A stretch of 64,000 bases of DNA, from NCBI RefSeq assembly GCF_003583985.1, contig NZ_QXML01000004.1, positions 1 to 64,000 of the forward strand, given 5' to 3'. Of this stretch, positions 8,031 to 16,912 are shown one piece after another. The translations under genes were made by a program, and so were the position numbers. The stretch comes from Algoriphagus lacus (GTDB lineage: Bacteria > Bacteroidota > Bacteroidia > Cytophagales > Cyclobacteriaceae). How positions within the stretch are numbered: the first letter of the stretch is position 1; each line of letters opens with the position of its first letter. Under the pieces are notes generated by a model. It saw only the letters and a program-made list of their open reading frames with translations. It had not been told where the DNA came from and searched no databases.

Positions 8031-8905
8031 AAAAACTGATTTTAACCGGTCTGACCTTGTTGGTTGGGTGGTGTTCTGCATTTGCTCAATTGGAGCGAAA
8101 ATTGGAAAACGAAAACCAACCTGTTGATTTGATTTTCCATGCACCTCGTCATATCAATCTTCTGACGGTGGAGCCCTTGGAAAAGAAATCCATGCACTTT
8201 GCAATCATGCACACCTTTGGGACGCTCGACGGTGGGGTAGAGAATCTCTTTGGCTTGGACAATGGGGCAAATATTCAATTCAGTTTCGAGTTTGGATTGG
8301 GAGATAAACTGTCTCTCGGTGCCGCAAGAGCTTCACAGGATAAGGTCTATTCCGTGTTTGGACGCTACCACCTTCTGGAGCAAACCCAAAACGGTAAAAT
8401 GCCCTTATCGCTGAGTTTAGCTGGAGGGACTGGGATTATTACCAATACGTATGACTTTCTTCCTGAAGCAGAGCAGCCGGTTTTTGGAGACCGGATGACC
8501 TATTTTGGACAAGTCATGCTGGCTAGGAAATTTTCCAACAAAATCAGCTTTCAGCTCACGCCCATGTTTGCCTATTTCGCCAATCCTCTTCCCATTTATC
8601 AAATCGAGGGTGATCAGAATTTCTACCTGGCCTTGGGCATGAGTGGCAAATGGAAAGTCACCGAACGATCCTCTTTGACGTTGCAGTACATCCCCAATCT
8701 CAATTCCGACCTGAGTAGCAATTTCGGGATAGGATGGGATGTGGAAGCCGGTGGGCACGTCTTTCAGATGTATTTTGTCACCTCGCAGGCGCTCAATGAG
8801 CCCTATCTTCTTGCAGGTGGAAACGGAGTGCCCGGTGAGGAATTTCGTTTGGGATTCAACGTCAACAGGATTTTTGCGCTGGGACAAAAGAAAAGGTCTT
8901 ATTGA
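8027..8905 (+). CDS. DUF5777 family outer-membrane beta-barrel protein
   Basis: 292 residues with a signal peptide (cut near CSAFAQ). The mature region has alternating aromatic/hydrophobic strands and turns expected of an outer-membrane barrel, and the opening segment HAPRHINLLTVEPLEKKSMH matches the style of DUF5777 proteins, which in Bacteroidota often sit beside YceI and cytochrome-type genes. It is the third gene of the Rieske-YceI operon, coupled by a 4-base overlap. Its last 7 bases overlap the convergent gene on the other strand. The function is unknown; a porin or structural role in an envelope redox system is possible. Confidence 0.8.
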   Translation: MKKLILTGLTLLVGWCSAFAQLERKLENENQPVDLIFHAPRHINLLTVEPLEKKSMHFAIMHTFGTLDGGVENLFGLDNGANIQFSFEFGLGDKLSLGAARASQDKVYSVFGRYHLLEQTQNGKMPLSLSLAGGTGIITNTYDFLPEAEQPVFGDRMTYFGQVMLARKFSNKISFQLTPMFAYFANPLPIYQIEGDQNFYLALGMSGKWKVTERSSLTLQYIPNLNSDLSSNFGIGWDVEAGGHVFQMYFVTSQALNEPYLLAGGNGVPGEEFRLGFNVNRIFALGQKKRSY

Positions 8906-10485
8906 GGATCATTTCTTCTGAAAGTTCTAATCCAGACCAGGTCCTTCCTTGTTTCGCTGACAGGAGCATATTCCATTTCCAACCATTTCTCCAGTGCGGT
9001 TACATCCACCTGTTCTTTAGGATAGGCATGCCGGTAATAGTCATAAAGCAAAACCCGGATTTCCTGAGGTGGATGTGACTTTATCGAGTCGAGTTTTTCA
9101 ATCGGAACAAGGAGTATTTGGCTATCGGGGCTGTCAGGGAGTAAGACTTTTTTGCTAAAATCCAGGAAGTTATTGGTGAGGATAGGGGATTGATTTTCAG
9201 AGTTTGAGGCTTCCATTCTTAAAGTTTGGAGCATCGATGGATATTCCTTGAGATTACGCTGATAGCTGATAGAAAAAACTGCCGGAATAAGCAGGTAAAT
9301 GCCAAAAGCCCAGGTTAGCTTTTTGTCCTTTAGGGTATATAGAATTCCTATTCCCATGAACTGAAATCCGGCCATTTTCCAATCCTGTTGAATCAAGCTG
9401 ATGACAACTCCAAGGAGGATCAGTCCGGTGATAATTCGCTTAAGCTTTAGATTTTCCTGCCATTCTTCCCAGCCCAAGGCAATCAAAAATCCAAGTATTG
9501 GCACCAAAATGATGAGGTGACGGGGATTGAGGTAGATGGGATTATAGAATCTAAAACTGGTACTCATAAACCAAAAGCAGATCAGCAGGCTGAGGAATGC
9601 CAATCCAAATTCAAGCCCAGGACTTTGAGGATTTTTCCAAAGTTTGTACAATCCGGGAATGGCAAAAACAAACCACAGCCAGTAAGAACGCTCCACAAAT
9701 GTGAGAATTGGAAGGATGCTCAGACGCCTGATCATCACCCAGGTGCTTTTGTCGGCATAAGTAAATTCGGAGATGTAATGTCCGTCTTGAATTGACTCAA
9801 ACCGATAAAATGGACTTCCAAATTGGAACCAGAAATAACCTAGGTAAAGAGACCCAACTACCAAGCCAAAGCCAACTAACCAGGCATAAAAGGGGAGGTT
9901 TGACTTGGCTTTTTTCCAGTCCCAGGCAAAAAGGAGAACAGGAAGCAAAGCCATGAAGACAATGGTTTCCTTGGTGATAAACCCGAAAAACAAACCGGAA
10001 ATCACTCCAAGTGCAGATAAAACAGGCCTTTTACTTCGAAAAGTGGCTGAAAAAGGAATCAATATTGTCCAGAAAACCAACAGGGAATCAGGATAAACTT
10101 TGGTCAAAAAATGAAGGAAATAGACTTGCGTACAGGACCAAATCACCAGGAGCCAGGGATTTACTTTGTCAGGAAGAATTTTAATCAAGAGCCAAAGTGT
10201 TCCAGCATAGCTCAGCAATGAAACGAGAGAAATTCGGTGAGGCTCAAACCCAAGTAAACTGCCAAATAATCCAGAAGGAACGTAGGCTCCCCACCGAGTG
10301 GAAAAGTGGTAGGCATTGACCTCCATGGTACCTTCCCAGAAACTTTTTCCGGCCAGGAGGTAATAGACGTCGTCCGAAAATGTGATTCCGTCATAGCCGA
10401 TTAGCCAATATCCGACTAGAAAAACCACTCCTGTCCAAAAGGCTAAATACCTGGTAGAACTGTAACTGATATCGGAAGTGGACAT
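8899..10485 (-). CDS. GT39-like polytopic membrane glycosyltransferase
   Basis: 528 residues with about ten or more hydrophobic segments spread along the chain. The first periplasmic loop contains the acidic pair TFSDDVYYLLAGKSFWEG (about 36-53), the place where GT-C enzymes of the ArnT/PMT type keep their catalytic aspartates. The C-terminal 120 residues are soluble and poorly conserved. Such enzymes transfer sugars from polyprenyl-phosphate donors to lipids or proteins. The exact donor and acceptor cannot be told. It is a single gene, convergent with and overlapping the DUF5777 gene by 7 bases. Confidence 0.75.
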   Translation of the reverse strand: MSTSDISYSSTRYLAFWTGVVFLVGYWLIGYDGITFSDDVYYLLAGKSFWEGTMEVNAYHFSTRWGAYVPSGLFGSLLGFEPHRISLVSLLSYAGTLWLLIKILPDKVNPWLLVIWSCTQVYFLHFLTKVYPDSLLVFWTILIPFSATFRSKRPVLSALGVISGLFFGFITKETIVFMALLPVLLFAWDWKKAKSNLPFYAWLVGFGLVVGSLYLGYFWFQFGSPFYRFESIQDGHYISEFTYADKSTWVMIRRLSILPILTFVERSYWLWFVFAIPGLYKLWKNPQSPGLEFGLAFLSLLICFWFMSTSFRFYNPIYLNPRHLIILVPILGFLIALGWEEWQENLKLKRIITGLILLGVVISLIQQDWKMAGFQFMGIGILYTLKDKKLTWAFGIYLLIPAVFSISYQRNLKEYPSMLQTLRMEASNSENQSPILTNNFLDFSKKVLLPDSPDSQILLVPIEKLDSIKSHPPQEIRVLLYDYYRHAYPKEQVDVTALEKWLEMEYAPVSETRKDLVWIRTFRRNDPQ

Positions 10486-10535
10486 GATTCAAAAATAGGG
10501 GAATTGAAATGAAAGTGTGATGATATGTAATCCTT

Positions 10536-10575
10536 GGTTCAGGTTTTCCCACTTGGACCCAAAATAATGCAGTCC
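10536..10575. repeat. Degenerate copy of the 5449 hairpin repeat
   Basis: The segment GGTTCAGG...ACTTGGACC...AATGCAGTCC follows the order of the first 40 bases of the 211-bp unit (GGTTCAAG...ACTTGGACC...AATGCAGTC) with several changes. It lies in the divergent spacer between the GT39-like gene and the WYL regulator, about 5 kb from the tandem array. Confidence 0.65.
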
Positions 10576-10668
10576 TAATACTTCAATGATTTAATTTGAC
10601 AATAAGCGTCATTACGGAGGTAGATTGATTTCCATCTTTTACTTTTGAACACCTATCGTCAAATCGCC

Positions 10669-11580
10669 ATGAGCAAGTCCGGACAAATCGAACAGCAAAA
10701 AATCCTTCGTGTTTTCAAATTGATCAACCTGCTTCAGGGAACTATCGGAAAGCCTGTTCATCGCTTGGCTGAACTTTTGGAAACGGACGAGCGGACCATA
10801 TATCGGTATTTCAAACTCTTGGAAGCCTTGGGGTTTGAGGTGATCAAGGAATTTAGCAAATACAAAATCAAGGATCGCCCGGGCAACCAACCCGCTATGG
10901 CCTATAGCACTTTTTCACAGGAAGAGAGCCAATGGCTGAAAGGCCTCATCGAAAGTCAGGGCAAGGCTAATCTACTGCGGGATTCCCTTTTGCAGAAACT
11001 GCAATTGCGCTCTGAGGTGAAACAGGGAACTGAACAGCTCTTCAAAGCCAATCTTGGCCGCTTTGTGGATCAGATTGGGCAGGGAATTTCCGGGAAAAAG
11101 CAGATTTGGCTGAAGGATTATTATTCACTTAGCAGCGATACTGTCTCAGATCGTTTGGTGGAGCCGGTGGGATTTTCCACGGATTATGAAAACATCCATG
11201 CCTTTGAATTGGAAAGCAAAAGCATGAAAATGTTTAAGATAGAGCGAATCGGGGATGTGGTAATCAGTTTGGAACCTTGGAAAAACGAAGCAAAACATGA
11301 ACTGCCGGAGCAGGCACTTTTTGGGTTTACCGGAAAAAGGAAGTTTGCCGTCAAGCTCAAACTCAGCAAAAAAGCCTACCAGCTGATGTTGGAAGAGCAT
11401 CCCAATGCGCTGCCATTTATGTCTATCAAAAACCGAAACCAATATTACTTTCAGGGAGAAATCCCCCAGCTACCGGGATTGGCCAGATTTATTCTGGGTT
11501 TGCCCGGAGAAATCAAAGTGGAAGAAGGGGAGGAAATGAAAGCGTATTTGAAGGAGCAGGCAGCTAAGGGATTCTATTGA
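10669..11580 (+). CDS. WYL-domain HTH transcriptional regulator
   Basis: 303 residues from ATG 10669; a TTG eight codons upstream is less likely. The N-terminus has a winged helix-turn-helix (about 10-60), with LAELLETDERTIYRYFKLLE as the likely HTH region. The central and C-terminal parts resemble the WYL ligand-sensing region and WCX extension (YSLSSDTVSDRLVEPVGF, then FELESKSMKMFKIERI). WYL regulators sense nucleic acids or small ligands and control varied operons, often defence-related ones. It is a single gene with no partner: the divergent neighbour encodes a membrane glycosyltransferase and the downstream gene is on the opposite strand. The target is unknown. Confidence 0.85.
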   Translation: MSKSGQIEQQKILRVFKLINLLQGTIGKPVHRLAELLETDERTIYRYFKLLEALGFEVIKEFSKYKIKDRPGNQPAMAYSTFSQEESQWLKGLIESQGKANLLRDSLLQKLQLRSEVKQGTEQLFKANLGRFVDQIGQGISGKKQIWLKDYYSLSSDTVSDRLVEPVGFSTDYENIHAFELESKSMKMFKIERIGDVVISLEPWKNEAKHELPEQALFGFTGKRKFAVKLKLSKKAYQLMLEEHPNALPFMSIKNRNQYYFQGEIPQLPGLARFILGLPGEIKVEEGEEMKAYLKEQAAKGFY

Positions 11581-11617
11581 GAATACTCAGACACCATCCA
11601 AATGGAATTTTCTAGGG

Positions 11618-12028
11618 TTAAACACCTGAGGCATCCCATACCATTGACGAAATGAAAAAATAAGTAGCTATAGCTAAGGCTACGTTCACTGCCAAAGTAA
11701 AAACCAAATCAAATCTTTCAACTTTTATTTCCTGGATTCGCCCTAGTGGGACTTTTGTCGCGATTTCAGTTTTTGGTTTTTGAAACGTAGCATTTAAAGT
11801 ATCTCTTGAAATTGACTTAAAAATCAACTCAGTGGTGACTTCGTTTTCCATCGTGACTGAAATCAAATCTCCTTCCTTCAAATGTGAAAGTTGTCTTGAA
11901 ATATTCTCGACTCTTGAATAATTCGGGTTTGATGGAACAGTTACTTTTTCGATGGACTTATAGGATTGACAACTCCACATTAATTGAGAAATGAGAAGAA
12001 GCCTAGTGATCATTGCATTCCTTTTCAT
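11618..12028 (-). CDS. Hypothetical lipoprotein with C-terminal TM segment
   Basis: I chose ATG 12028 because it gives a lipoprotein signal (MKRNAMITRLLLISQLMWSC, Cys20); the longer open frame to 12115 would bury this signal. The mature part has a small beta-rich region (LKEGDLISVTMENE, then STELIFK-like strands and PLGRIQEIKVERFD), reminiscent of small Sm-like or translocation-type barrels. It ends in a hydrophobic segment (LVFTLAVNVALAIATYFFIS). It is probably anchored in the envelope. No named family is recognised. It stands alone, next to the terminator of the DUF4301 gene. Confidence 0.65.
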   Translation of the reverse strand: MKRNAMITRLLLISQLMWSCQSYKSIEKVTVPSNPNYSRVENISRQLSHLKEGDLISVTMENEVTTELIFKSISRDTLNATFQKPKTEIATKVPLGRIQEIKVERFDLVFTLAVNVALAIATYFFISSMVWDASGV

Positions 12029-12155
12029 TTTAGTTTCACTTGGGAGTTTTTTGAGATGAATGAAATTTTGGAAAAATTGACTTCCCTTCGATATTGATTT
12101 CTGCCAATCCTTCATTTTGTATTAGCAGTAATTCTTAAACCCTGAAAGTTTTGAC

Positions 12156-12185
12156 AAAAAAAAATCCAGCTTCAATTGAAGCTGG
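12156..12185 (-). terminator. Rho-independent terminator of DUF4301 gene
   Basis: Perfect 20-base palindrome CCAGCTTCAATTGAAGCTGG (12166-12185). Read on the minus strand it is followed by a run of nine T, 35 bases after the DUF4301 stop. Confidence 0.9.
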
Positions 12186-12220
12186 ACCGATTTATTTGAT
12201 AATTCAATTTGGCCTTCAAC

Positions 12221-13732
12221 TCATTGATGCTCGTCTCTCAGCAGATCATTTACTGTCTTTACCGGGTTGAAGGTAATCAAGGGAACTTCCACAAAGAGTG
12301 TATTCCAACCCGCCATGGCACCATTCCAAAGACCTGGGAGCTCGAGTGCTTTGAGTTCTCTACCACTTTTGGACTTTTCAGTAATAAAGCCAGTTTGCAT
12401 GTCGCGGAACTTCATCAGGTCAAATGACTTCCCTTGATAGTCTTTGGTTCCGCAAACCAAATCCACCGGATTGAAGTGGGTGGAACCTTGGAAATGGGCT
12501 TTTGAATTTGGGTCATTCAGGTCGATTTGGGCGGTTTCCAGGATTTGCAGGGATTGGCTACCGTCAGACTCCTGAATCCAAAATGGTCCACCACCGGGTT
12601 CTCCGGTATTTCTTACCATCCCGCAAACCCGGATAGGACGATTCAATTTGGCTTTCAGGAAAGCTGCCTTTTCCGCAAGTGATTTGGAATTGAAATCGGA
12701 AGGAAGTTTTCCTCCCAAGTCACCGGTAAATACCCGTTCCGCCAGTCCGACATAGGAATCGCTGACTCCGCTTTCCAACCCTTTTAAGGCTTGAAAAACC
12801 TTATCCTGAACTTCCAAAAGCAATCCGGCAATTGCCATCTTGTACACCTTGGTAGTTTCCTTAAGTCGGTCAGGAACCACGTTGTCAATGTTCTTGATAA
12901 AAATAAGGTCAGCCTTGATGTCGTTCAGGTTGTCCAACAAGGCGCCGTGACCAGCAGGTCTGAAAAGCAAACTGCCATCATCCTCGATAAAGGGATCATT
13001 ATCCATAGTCACAGCAATGGTATCCGTGGATTTTTTCTGCTGGGAATAGGTGACATCAAACTGAACTCCGCTTGAAGCTTTCAATCCCGGAAGAACTTTG
13101 CCGATTTCGGCCTTGAATTTTTCCTCGTGTTCAGGCGAAACGGTAAAATGGATTTTGACGGTATTTCCTTTTCCAAGCGCATATTGAACTCCTTCCACCA
13201 AATGCTCATTGGCAGGAGTACGGTTTTCTGAGGCATACTTATGGAATCTCAGTAGGCCTTTGGGCAGATTTCCATAGCCAAGACCTTCATCCAAAAGCAA
13301 TGCAGCAACGATTTTCTTGTAATCCTTTGCATCCAAACAGGCTTGAATGCTGGAACCCTGAGCCTTAAGAGCAGCATTCAAATCTTCATAAAAAGCGAAT
13401 TTTTCCAGATTGCTGATGAATTTCTGAACGAAACTGCTTTTGGAAATATCCCCGTCTCCATCTAGAAAGGAGAACAGATCTTTGAACATTCTGGAGGCCG
13501 CACCTGAAGCCGGGACAAATTTGACTACGTCGATCTGGGCTGCCTTTTGAGGATAGGTTTGGGTGAAATGGGCTAATTCGGATTCGCTAAGCACCTTTAT
13601 TCCGTCACCCGGAGTAGCCGGAGCGGTGATTTTCAGAAAGGGAAATCCATTTTTGAAGTTTTCAATCTGTTGGGCTACGGTTTCAGGGTTCATTCCCTGG
13701 GCAATTATTCTTTGTTTGAGACTTGCATCCAT
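12221..13732 (-). CDS. DUF4301 family protein
   Basis: 503 residues, a Bacteroidota-typical family without settled function. Two stretches resemble sugar-nucleotide pyrophosphorylases: KFVPASGAASRMFKDL (about 70-85), similar to the glycine-rich nucleotide loop, and LLFRPAGHGALLDNLNDI followed by LIFIKNIDNVVPD (about 255-290), similar to the substrate part of UDP-sugar pyrophosphorylases. I therefore infer a nucleotidyltransferase fold, but the substrate is open. It is monocistronic, with its own strong terminator downstream. ATG 13732 is preceded by a pyrimidine-rich leader and no obvious Shine-Dalgarno sequence, which is common in this phylum. Confidence 0.85.
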   Translation of the reverse strand: MDASLKQRIIAQGMNPETVAQQIENFKNGFPFLKITAPATPGDGIKVLSESELAHFTQTYPQKAAQIDVVKFVPASGAASRMFKDLFSFLDGDGDISKSSFVQKFISNLEKFAFYEDLNAALKAQGSSIQACLDAKDYKKIVAALLLDEGLGYGNLPKGLLRFHKYASENRTPANEHLVEGVQYALGKGNTVKIHFTVSPEHEEKFKAEIGKVLPGLKASSGVQFDVTYSQQKKSTDTIAVTMDNDPFIEDDGSLLFRPAGHGALLDNLNDIKADLIFIKNIDNVVPDRLKETTKVYKMAIAGLLLEVQDKVFQALKGLESGVSDSYVGLAERVFTGDLGGKLPSDFNSKSLAEKAAFLKAKLNRPIRVCGMVRNTGEPGGGPFWIQESDGSQSLQILETAQIDLNDPNSKAHFQGSTHFNPVDLVCGTKDYQGKSFDLMKFRDMQTGFITEKSKSGRELKALELPGLWNGAMAGWNTLFVEVPLITFNPVKTVNDLLRDEHQ

Positions 13733-13882
13733 GGTTGTTTGGGTTGTAAAAGTATAGGGGTAAGATAGTAGGCTAAGGTGATTTGCTCCAATTACGGGTT
13801 GAGTTTTTTGCTAAAAAATTCAAAGATTTTATCCAAGTGAAGCCTGTTTAAACTGTTTTGGATTAAAAGCGCAAAGGGAGAG

Positions 13883-14749
13883 TTAGGGAAGAAGTAGTTT
13901 GAAATGAAGAGCATCCCCAGGTCGTTTTTGAGCAAGGATGGATTGACTGTCTGGAGTTAGTTGAAGTATTCGTGGATACCCTCCCGTCACCTGAGCATCC
14001 TTGGCAAGCAAAATTATTTTTCCACCGGAAGTAAGCTGTACAGTCCCTGGATAAACCGGATTGGTTGGCAACTCCGGAAGTTCATTTTCCAACTTTTCCT
14101 CCAGTTGGATACCCATCCGATTGGAAAGTGGAGAAATCTTGAATGTCCCGGACAGCAAATTTGTTTTGGTTTCTTCGCTCAAAAGATAAAAGTCCGGACC
14201 TGGATAGGTGCTCAGTTCTTGGCTAAGATACCAGTCTGTAGTCCATTTTGCCTTGGCAAAAGACCGGTGGCTCCACTCGGAATCACTGAAATAGGGGATT
14301 TTTGATCCTTTTGAGAGTTGGTTTTGAGTTGTCAGCCCTTCATAGAAACTCCTGGAATTAAGAATCTCCTGAGTTTGAAATCCAAACCTGATACCCAGAT
14401 AAACCCGAGCACCTGAAATGAATGCTCCAATTTCGAGCGTATCCTTTGGGGAAATTTTGATCAAAGCAGCATTGTCTATTTCCAATCCGTTGAGGCTGAT
14501 TTTTGCGTTGGCTCCCGCTATTGAAACGCTGGTTGAGCCTTCAAACTGAATCTGAAATCCCGGCTGTGCGATTTCCAACACGGCCTCATTTTCTTTGTTT
14601 TTCAGAATATGGTTGATCCAGTTGAAAGATCGCTCGTCCATCACCCCTGAAACAGGAATTCCATATTTCGACTGACCGATACGACCTAAATCCTGAATGG
14701 ATGTTCCCGGTCCAGTCTTGAGGATGGTGGCAAAGGCGTGATCCATCAT
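13883..14749 (-). CDS. pxpC: 5-oxoprolinase subunit PxpC
   Basis: C subunit of the prokaryotic ATP-dependent 5-oxoprolinase that opens 5-oxoproline (pyroglutamate) to glutamate. I start it at ATG 14749, giving 288 residues and a 4-base ATGA overlap with pxpB; the frame extends further upstream without a conserved sequence. Family signatures are ILKTGPGTSIQDLGRIGQ at the N-terminus, VSGVMDERSFNWIN, and the C-terminal TSGGKIILLAKDAQVTGGYP. Such subunits are also annotated as KipA or biotin-dependent carboxylase-like. The pxpA-pxpB-pxpC order and overlaps support 5-oxoproline use rather than allophanate hydrolysis. A gamma-glutamyltransferase elsewhere in the window would supply substrate. Confidence 0.93.
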   Translation of the reverse strand: MMDHAFATILKTGPGTSIQDLGRIGQSKYGIPVSGVMDERSFNWINHILKNKENEAVLEIAQPGFQIQFEGSTSVSIAGANAKISLNGLEIDNAALIKISPKDTLEIGAFISGARVYLGIRFGFQTQEILNSRSFYEGLTTQNQLSKGSKIPYFSDSEWSHRSFAKAKWTTDWYLSQELSTYPGPDFYLLSEETKTNLLSGTFKISPLSNRMGIQLEEKLENELPELPTNPVYPGTVQLTSGGKIILLAKDAQVTGGYPRILQLTPDSQSILAQKRPGDALHFKLLLP

Positions 14750-15441
14750 TTGTAATTTGGTAAGGGTGGATTTTCGATCAGCCTTTCCATTTCTGAAGAG
14801 CTGATTGGAACGAACTTTATTCGATCTCCTGAATTTGCCCAAACAGGAGGATTGTGCTCTCCATCAAACAATGAAATTGGTGTCCGACCAATGATGTGCC
14901 ATCCTCCGGGACTTTCTCTGGGATAGATCCCTGTTTGGGAGCCTCCTATGGCCACCGAGCCACGAGGAACAGCCCGCTCGGGAACAGCCTTTCGAGGTGA
15001 ATGGAGTCTTTCAGGAAGTCCATTGAGGTACATAAATCCAGGCAAAAAGCCAAAAAAATGAATTCGATAGGCCACCGAAGCATGCATTTCAATGAGTTCG
15101 CCGACTTTCAGTTTTTTTTCTTTGGCCAAGGTTTCCAGATCTTTTCCAAAACCTTCTCCGTAGCAAACTGGGACCTTCCAAATTTTATTGGAGAGTTCAA
15201 GCGGTCGGATAGCGATAGTATTCAGCTTGTTTTGAAACTGAGAGTGTGCTACAACATCTTTCCAAAGGATGCTTACGGATGTAAAGCCTTGCCGAAGGTC
15301 CAAAATCTGATCTCCCAATTCCCTTTGCAAAAAATCACACCATCCTAATTGCATTGAAAGCAGGGAGTCAGAAGGATTCTCCTTCCAATGAATTTCCCCC
15401 AGGAGGGGACTGATTTGGATATAGCTGGGCTTTATTTCCAA
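14746..15441 (-). CDS. pxpB: 5-oxoprolinase subunit PxpB
   Basis: B subunit of 5-oxoprolinase (KipI-like, allophanate hydrolase subunit 1 fold), 231 residues. Conserved blocks are VCYGEGFGKDLETLAKE, the F-GFLPGFMYLNGLPE region (about 139-154), and GSVAIGGSQTGIYPRESPGG with WHIIGRTP, the usual family core. The frame opens with TTG at 15441, inside the end of pxpA (10-base overlap). The next ATG is 29 codons in and would remove a conserved N-terminal strand, so TTG is the better start. This is a notable non-ATG start in a coupled operon. It forms a complex with PxpC. Confidence 0.93.
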   Translation of the reverse strand: MEIKPSYIQISPLLGEIHWKENPSDSLLSMQLGWCDFLQRELGDQILDLRQGFTSVSILWKDVVAHSQFQNKLNTIAIRPLELSNKIWKVPVCYGEGFGKDLETLAKEKKLKVGELIEMHASVAYRIHFFGFLPGFMYLNGLPERLHSPRKAVPERAVPRGSVAIGGSQTGIYPRESPGGWHIIGRTPISLFDGEHNPPVWANSGDRIKFVPISSSEMERLIENPPLPNYK

Positions 15442-16154
15442 AACCGTTGACGGATTAAAGGTAGAAAATCATGGATTCCGGGATTGTCGCCATGGAAGCA
15501 AAGGGTGTCAGCCTCTACCGGGATCATTTTTCCCGAATAGGTTTGAATATGCTGCCGGTTGATGATGGATTCCAGGTGAGGAATTACCTGTTCTGAGGAA
15601 ATCAGAAGGGAACCTTCGAGTTTCCGACTGATCAGTTTGTAATTTTCATCGTAAGCTCGATCCCCAAAAATCTCCCGAACGACTGGCAACCCCTTTTTCA
15701 TCGCAAACTTTTCAGTCTCAGAATAAGGAGGAACAAAAAGCGGGATTTGGGGAAATTCAATTGTCAAAAATTCAATCAGGACCTTAGCCAAGTCCGGATT
15801 TTCGGCTGCATCATTGTATAAGGCACCATGAAACTTGATATGATCCGCCTTAATTTCCAGCTCTTCGGCTATTTCAAGGAAAAGGCGAATTTGATCCCGG
15901 ATGCTTTCGATCAACTCGTTTTCAGGTATTTCCAGTGATTTTCTCCCGAAATTTTCCCGGTCGGGATAGGAGGGGTGGGCTCCTGCCTTTTTTCCAAACT
16001 CCTTGGCGAGCCTTAAGGTCGCTTTGATCGATTCCCGATCTCCATAATGGCCGCCACACGCCACACTGGCAAGATCGATCAAAGGAAAAAGCAATTCCTC
16101 ATGGGGTACGCCTTCGCCTAAGTCGCAATTGATGGTAAGCTTGGTGGTGTTCAT
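15432..16154 (-). CDS. pxpA: 5-oxoprolinase subunit PxpA (LamB/YcsF family)
   Basis: A subunit of 5-oxoprolinase, 240 residues from ATG 16154 (a TTG seven codons upstream also exists). Family motifs are INCDLGEG at the N-terminus, ASVACGGHYGDRESI, KKAGAHPSYPDRENFGR (about 60-76), and VRPHGALYND-like KFHGALYND. The C-terminus has DTLCFHGDNPG. It is the first gene of the pxpABC operon, which has no adjacent transporter gene in this genome segment. The operon promoter should lie in 16155-16340; I see no clear element. Confidence 0.94.
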   Translation of the reverse strand: MNTTKLTINCDLGEGVPHEELLFPLIDLASVACGGHYGDRESIKATLRLAKEFGKKAGAHPSYPDRENFGRKSLEIPENELIESIRDQIRLFLEIAEELEIKADHIKFHGALYNDAAENPDLAKVLIEFLTIEFPQIPLFVPPYSETEKFAMKKGLPVVREIFGDRAYDENYKLISRKLEGSLLISSEQVIPHLESIINRQHIQTYSGKMIPVEADTLCFHGDNPGIHDFLPLIRQRFWK

Positions 16155-16341
16155 CGTGAAGTTTTGCTCACTCAAAGTAAAACGGAAAAGGAAGAAATTG
16201 AGAGTTTGGACTGGAAGTTTGAGCGAATTTCAGTTCAAAAGTTAAAAATAGCTATCACAGATTTATTCATCAGGGCCACACTTGACTGATTTTTTGGTGT
16301 TTTTTATTTTCGGGGTATGGTTCACTTAAATCTGAAATAAC

Positions 16342-16467
16342 ATGGGAAAAGGAGACATGAAGTCCAGAAAAGGCAAAGTCAACAGAGGATCTTTTGGCGC
16401 CAGCAGACCAAAGAAAAAACAGAATAAGCTGGCTAGAAAGCTGAAAATGAGTACTTCAAAAGCTTAA
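16342..16467 (+). CDS. 30S ribosomal protein THX
   Basis: A 41-residue, very basic protein (MGKGDMKSRKGKVNRGSFG..., then SRPKKKQNKLARKLK) of the THX/S31e-like family found in Bacteroidota and Thermus. It stabilises the 30S head by filling a cavity in the rRNA. The ATG and the GKGDxKxxKGK opening are family typical. The C-terminal tail KLKMSTSKA is an extension on the core. It is a stand-alone gene ending at a strong bidirectional terminator. Confidence 0.85.
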   Translation: MGKGDMKSRKGKVNRGSFGASRPKKKQNKLARKLKMSTSKA

Positions 16468-16473
16468 AAAATA

Positions 16474-16501
16474 AAAGAGGATCAGTTTTTTGATCCTCTT
16501 T
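16474..16501. terminator. Bidirectional terminator
   Basis: AAAGAGGATCA and TGATCCTCTTT form an 11-bp stem around a loop of gttttt. It serves THX on the plus strand and the convergent lipoprotein gene on the minus strand. Confidence 0.9.
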
Positions 16502-16506
16502 ATTGT

Positions 16507-16794
16507 TTATGGCCTGGGGAGAATTTCTACTACACGACCCAAATCCGGATCAACAACTACCCTAATCGGACCCAAGGCGGCATTATTGGTCTGAAATACT
16601 ACTACGTAATTTCCATCCGTCCATGCACCGACCTCAGCTTCTTTCCAATCACCGACTATAGATGCTTTATCCGCAGAACTCAGGGCATTGTAGGCTACCT
16701 CCCGGTAGACATCCAGCGGATCTGTTTCGTCTTCAACAGCACAGGAATAGGCCAGAAAACTTAAAAGCGCGAGGATTACCAATCTTATTTTCAT
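16507..16794 (-). CDS. Small hypothetical lipoprotein
   Basis: 95 residues. A lipoprotein signal peptide ends at FLAYSCAVE (Cys18). The mature domain is about 75 residues with DWKEAEVGAWTDGNYVVVF and PIRVVVDPDLGRVVEI, which looks like a small alpha/beta fold, possibly of the PepSY-like kind, but I do not assign a family. It is a single gene ending at the shared terminator with THX. Confidence 0.75.
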   Translation of the reverse strand: MKIRLVILALLSFLAYSCAVEDETDPLDVYREVAYNALSSADKASIVGDWKEAEVGAWTDGNYVVVFQTNNAALGPIRVVVDPDLGRVVEILPRP

Positions 16795-16912
16795 CTGCTT
16801 ATACTTTGATTTTTTATAGCCTATAAATTCTCCTAGGCTCGATTTTTTGCTTCAGCTAATATGGAATACGCAAAACTAACATCAATTGCTACATATTGCC
16901 AGATATACTACC

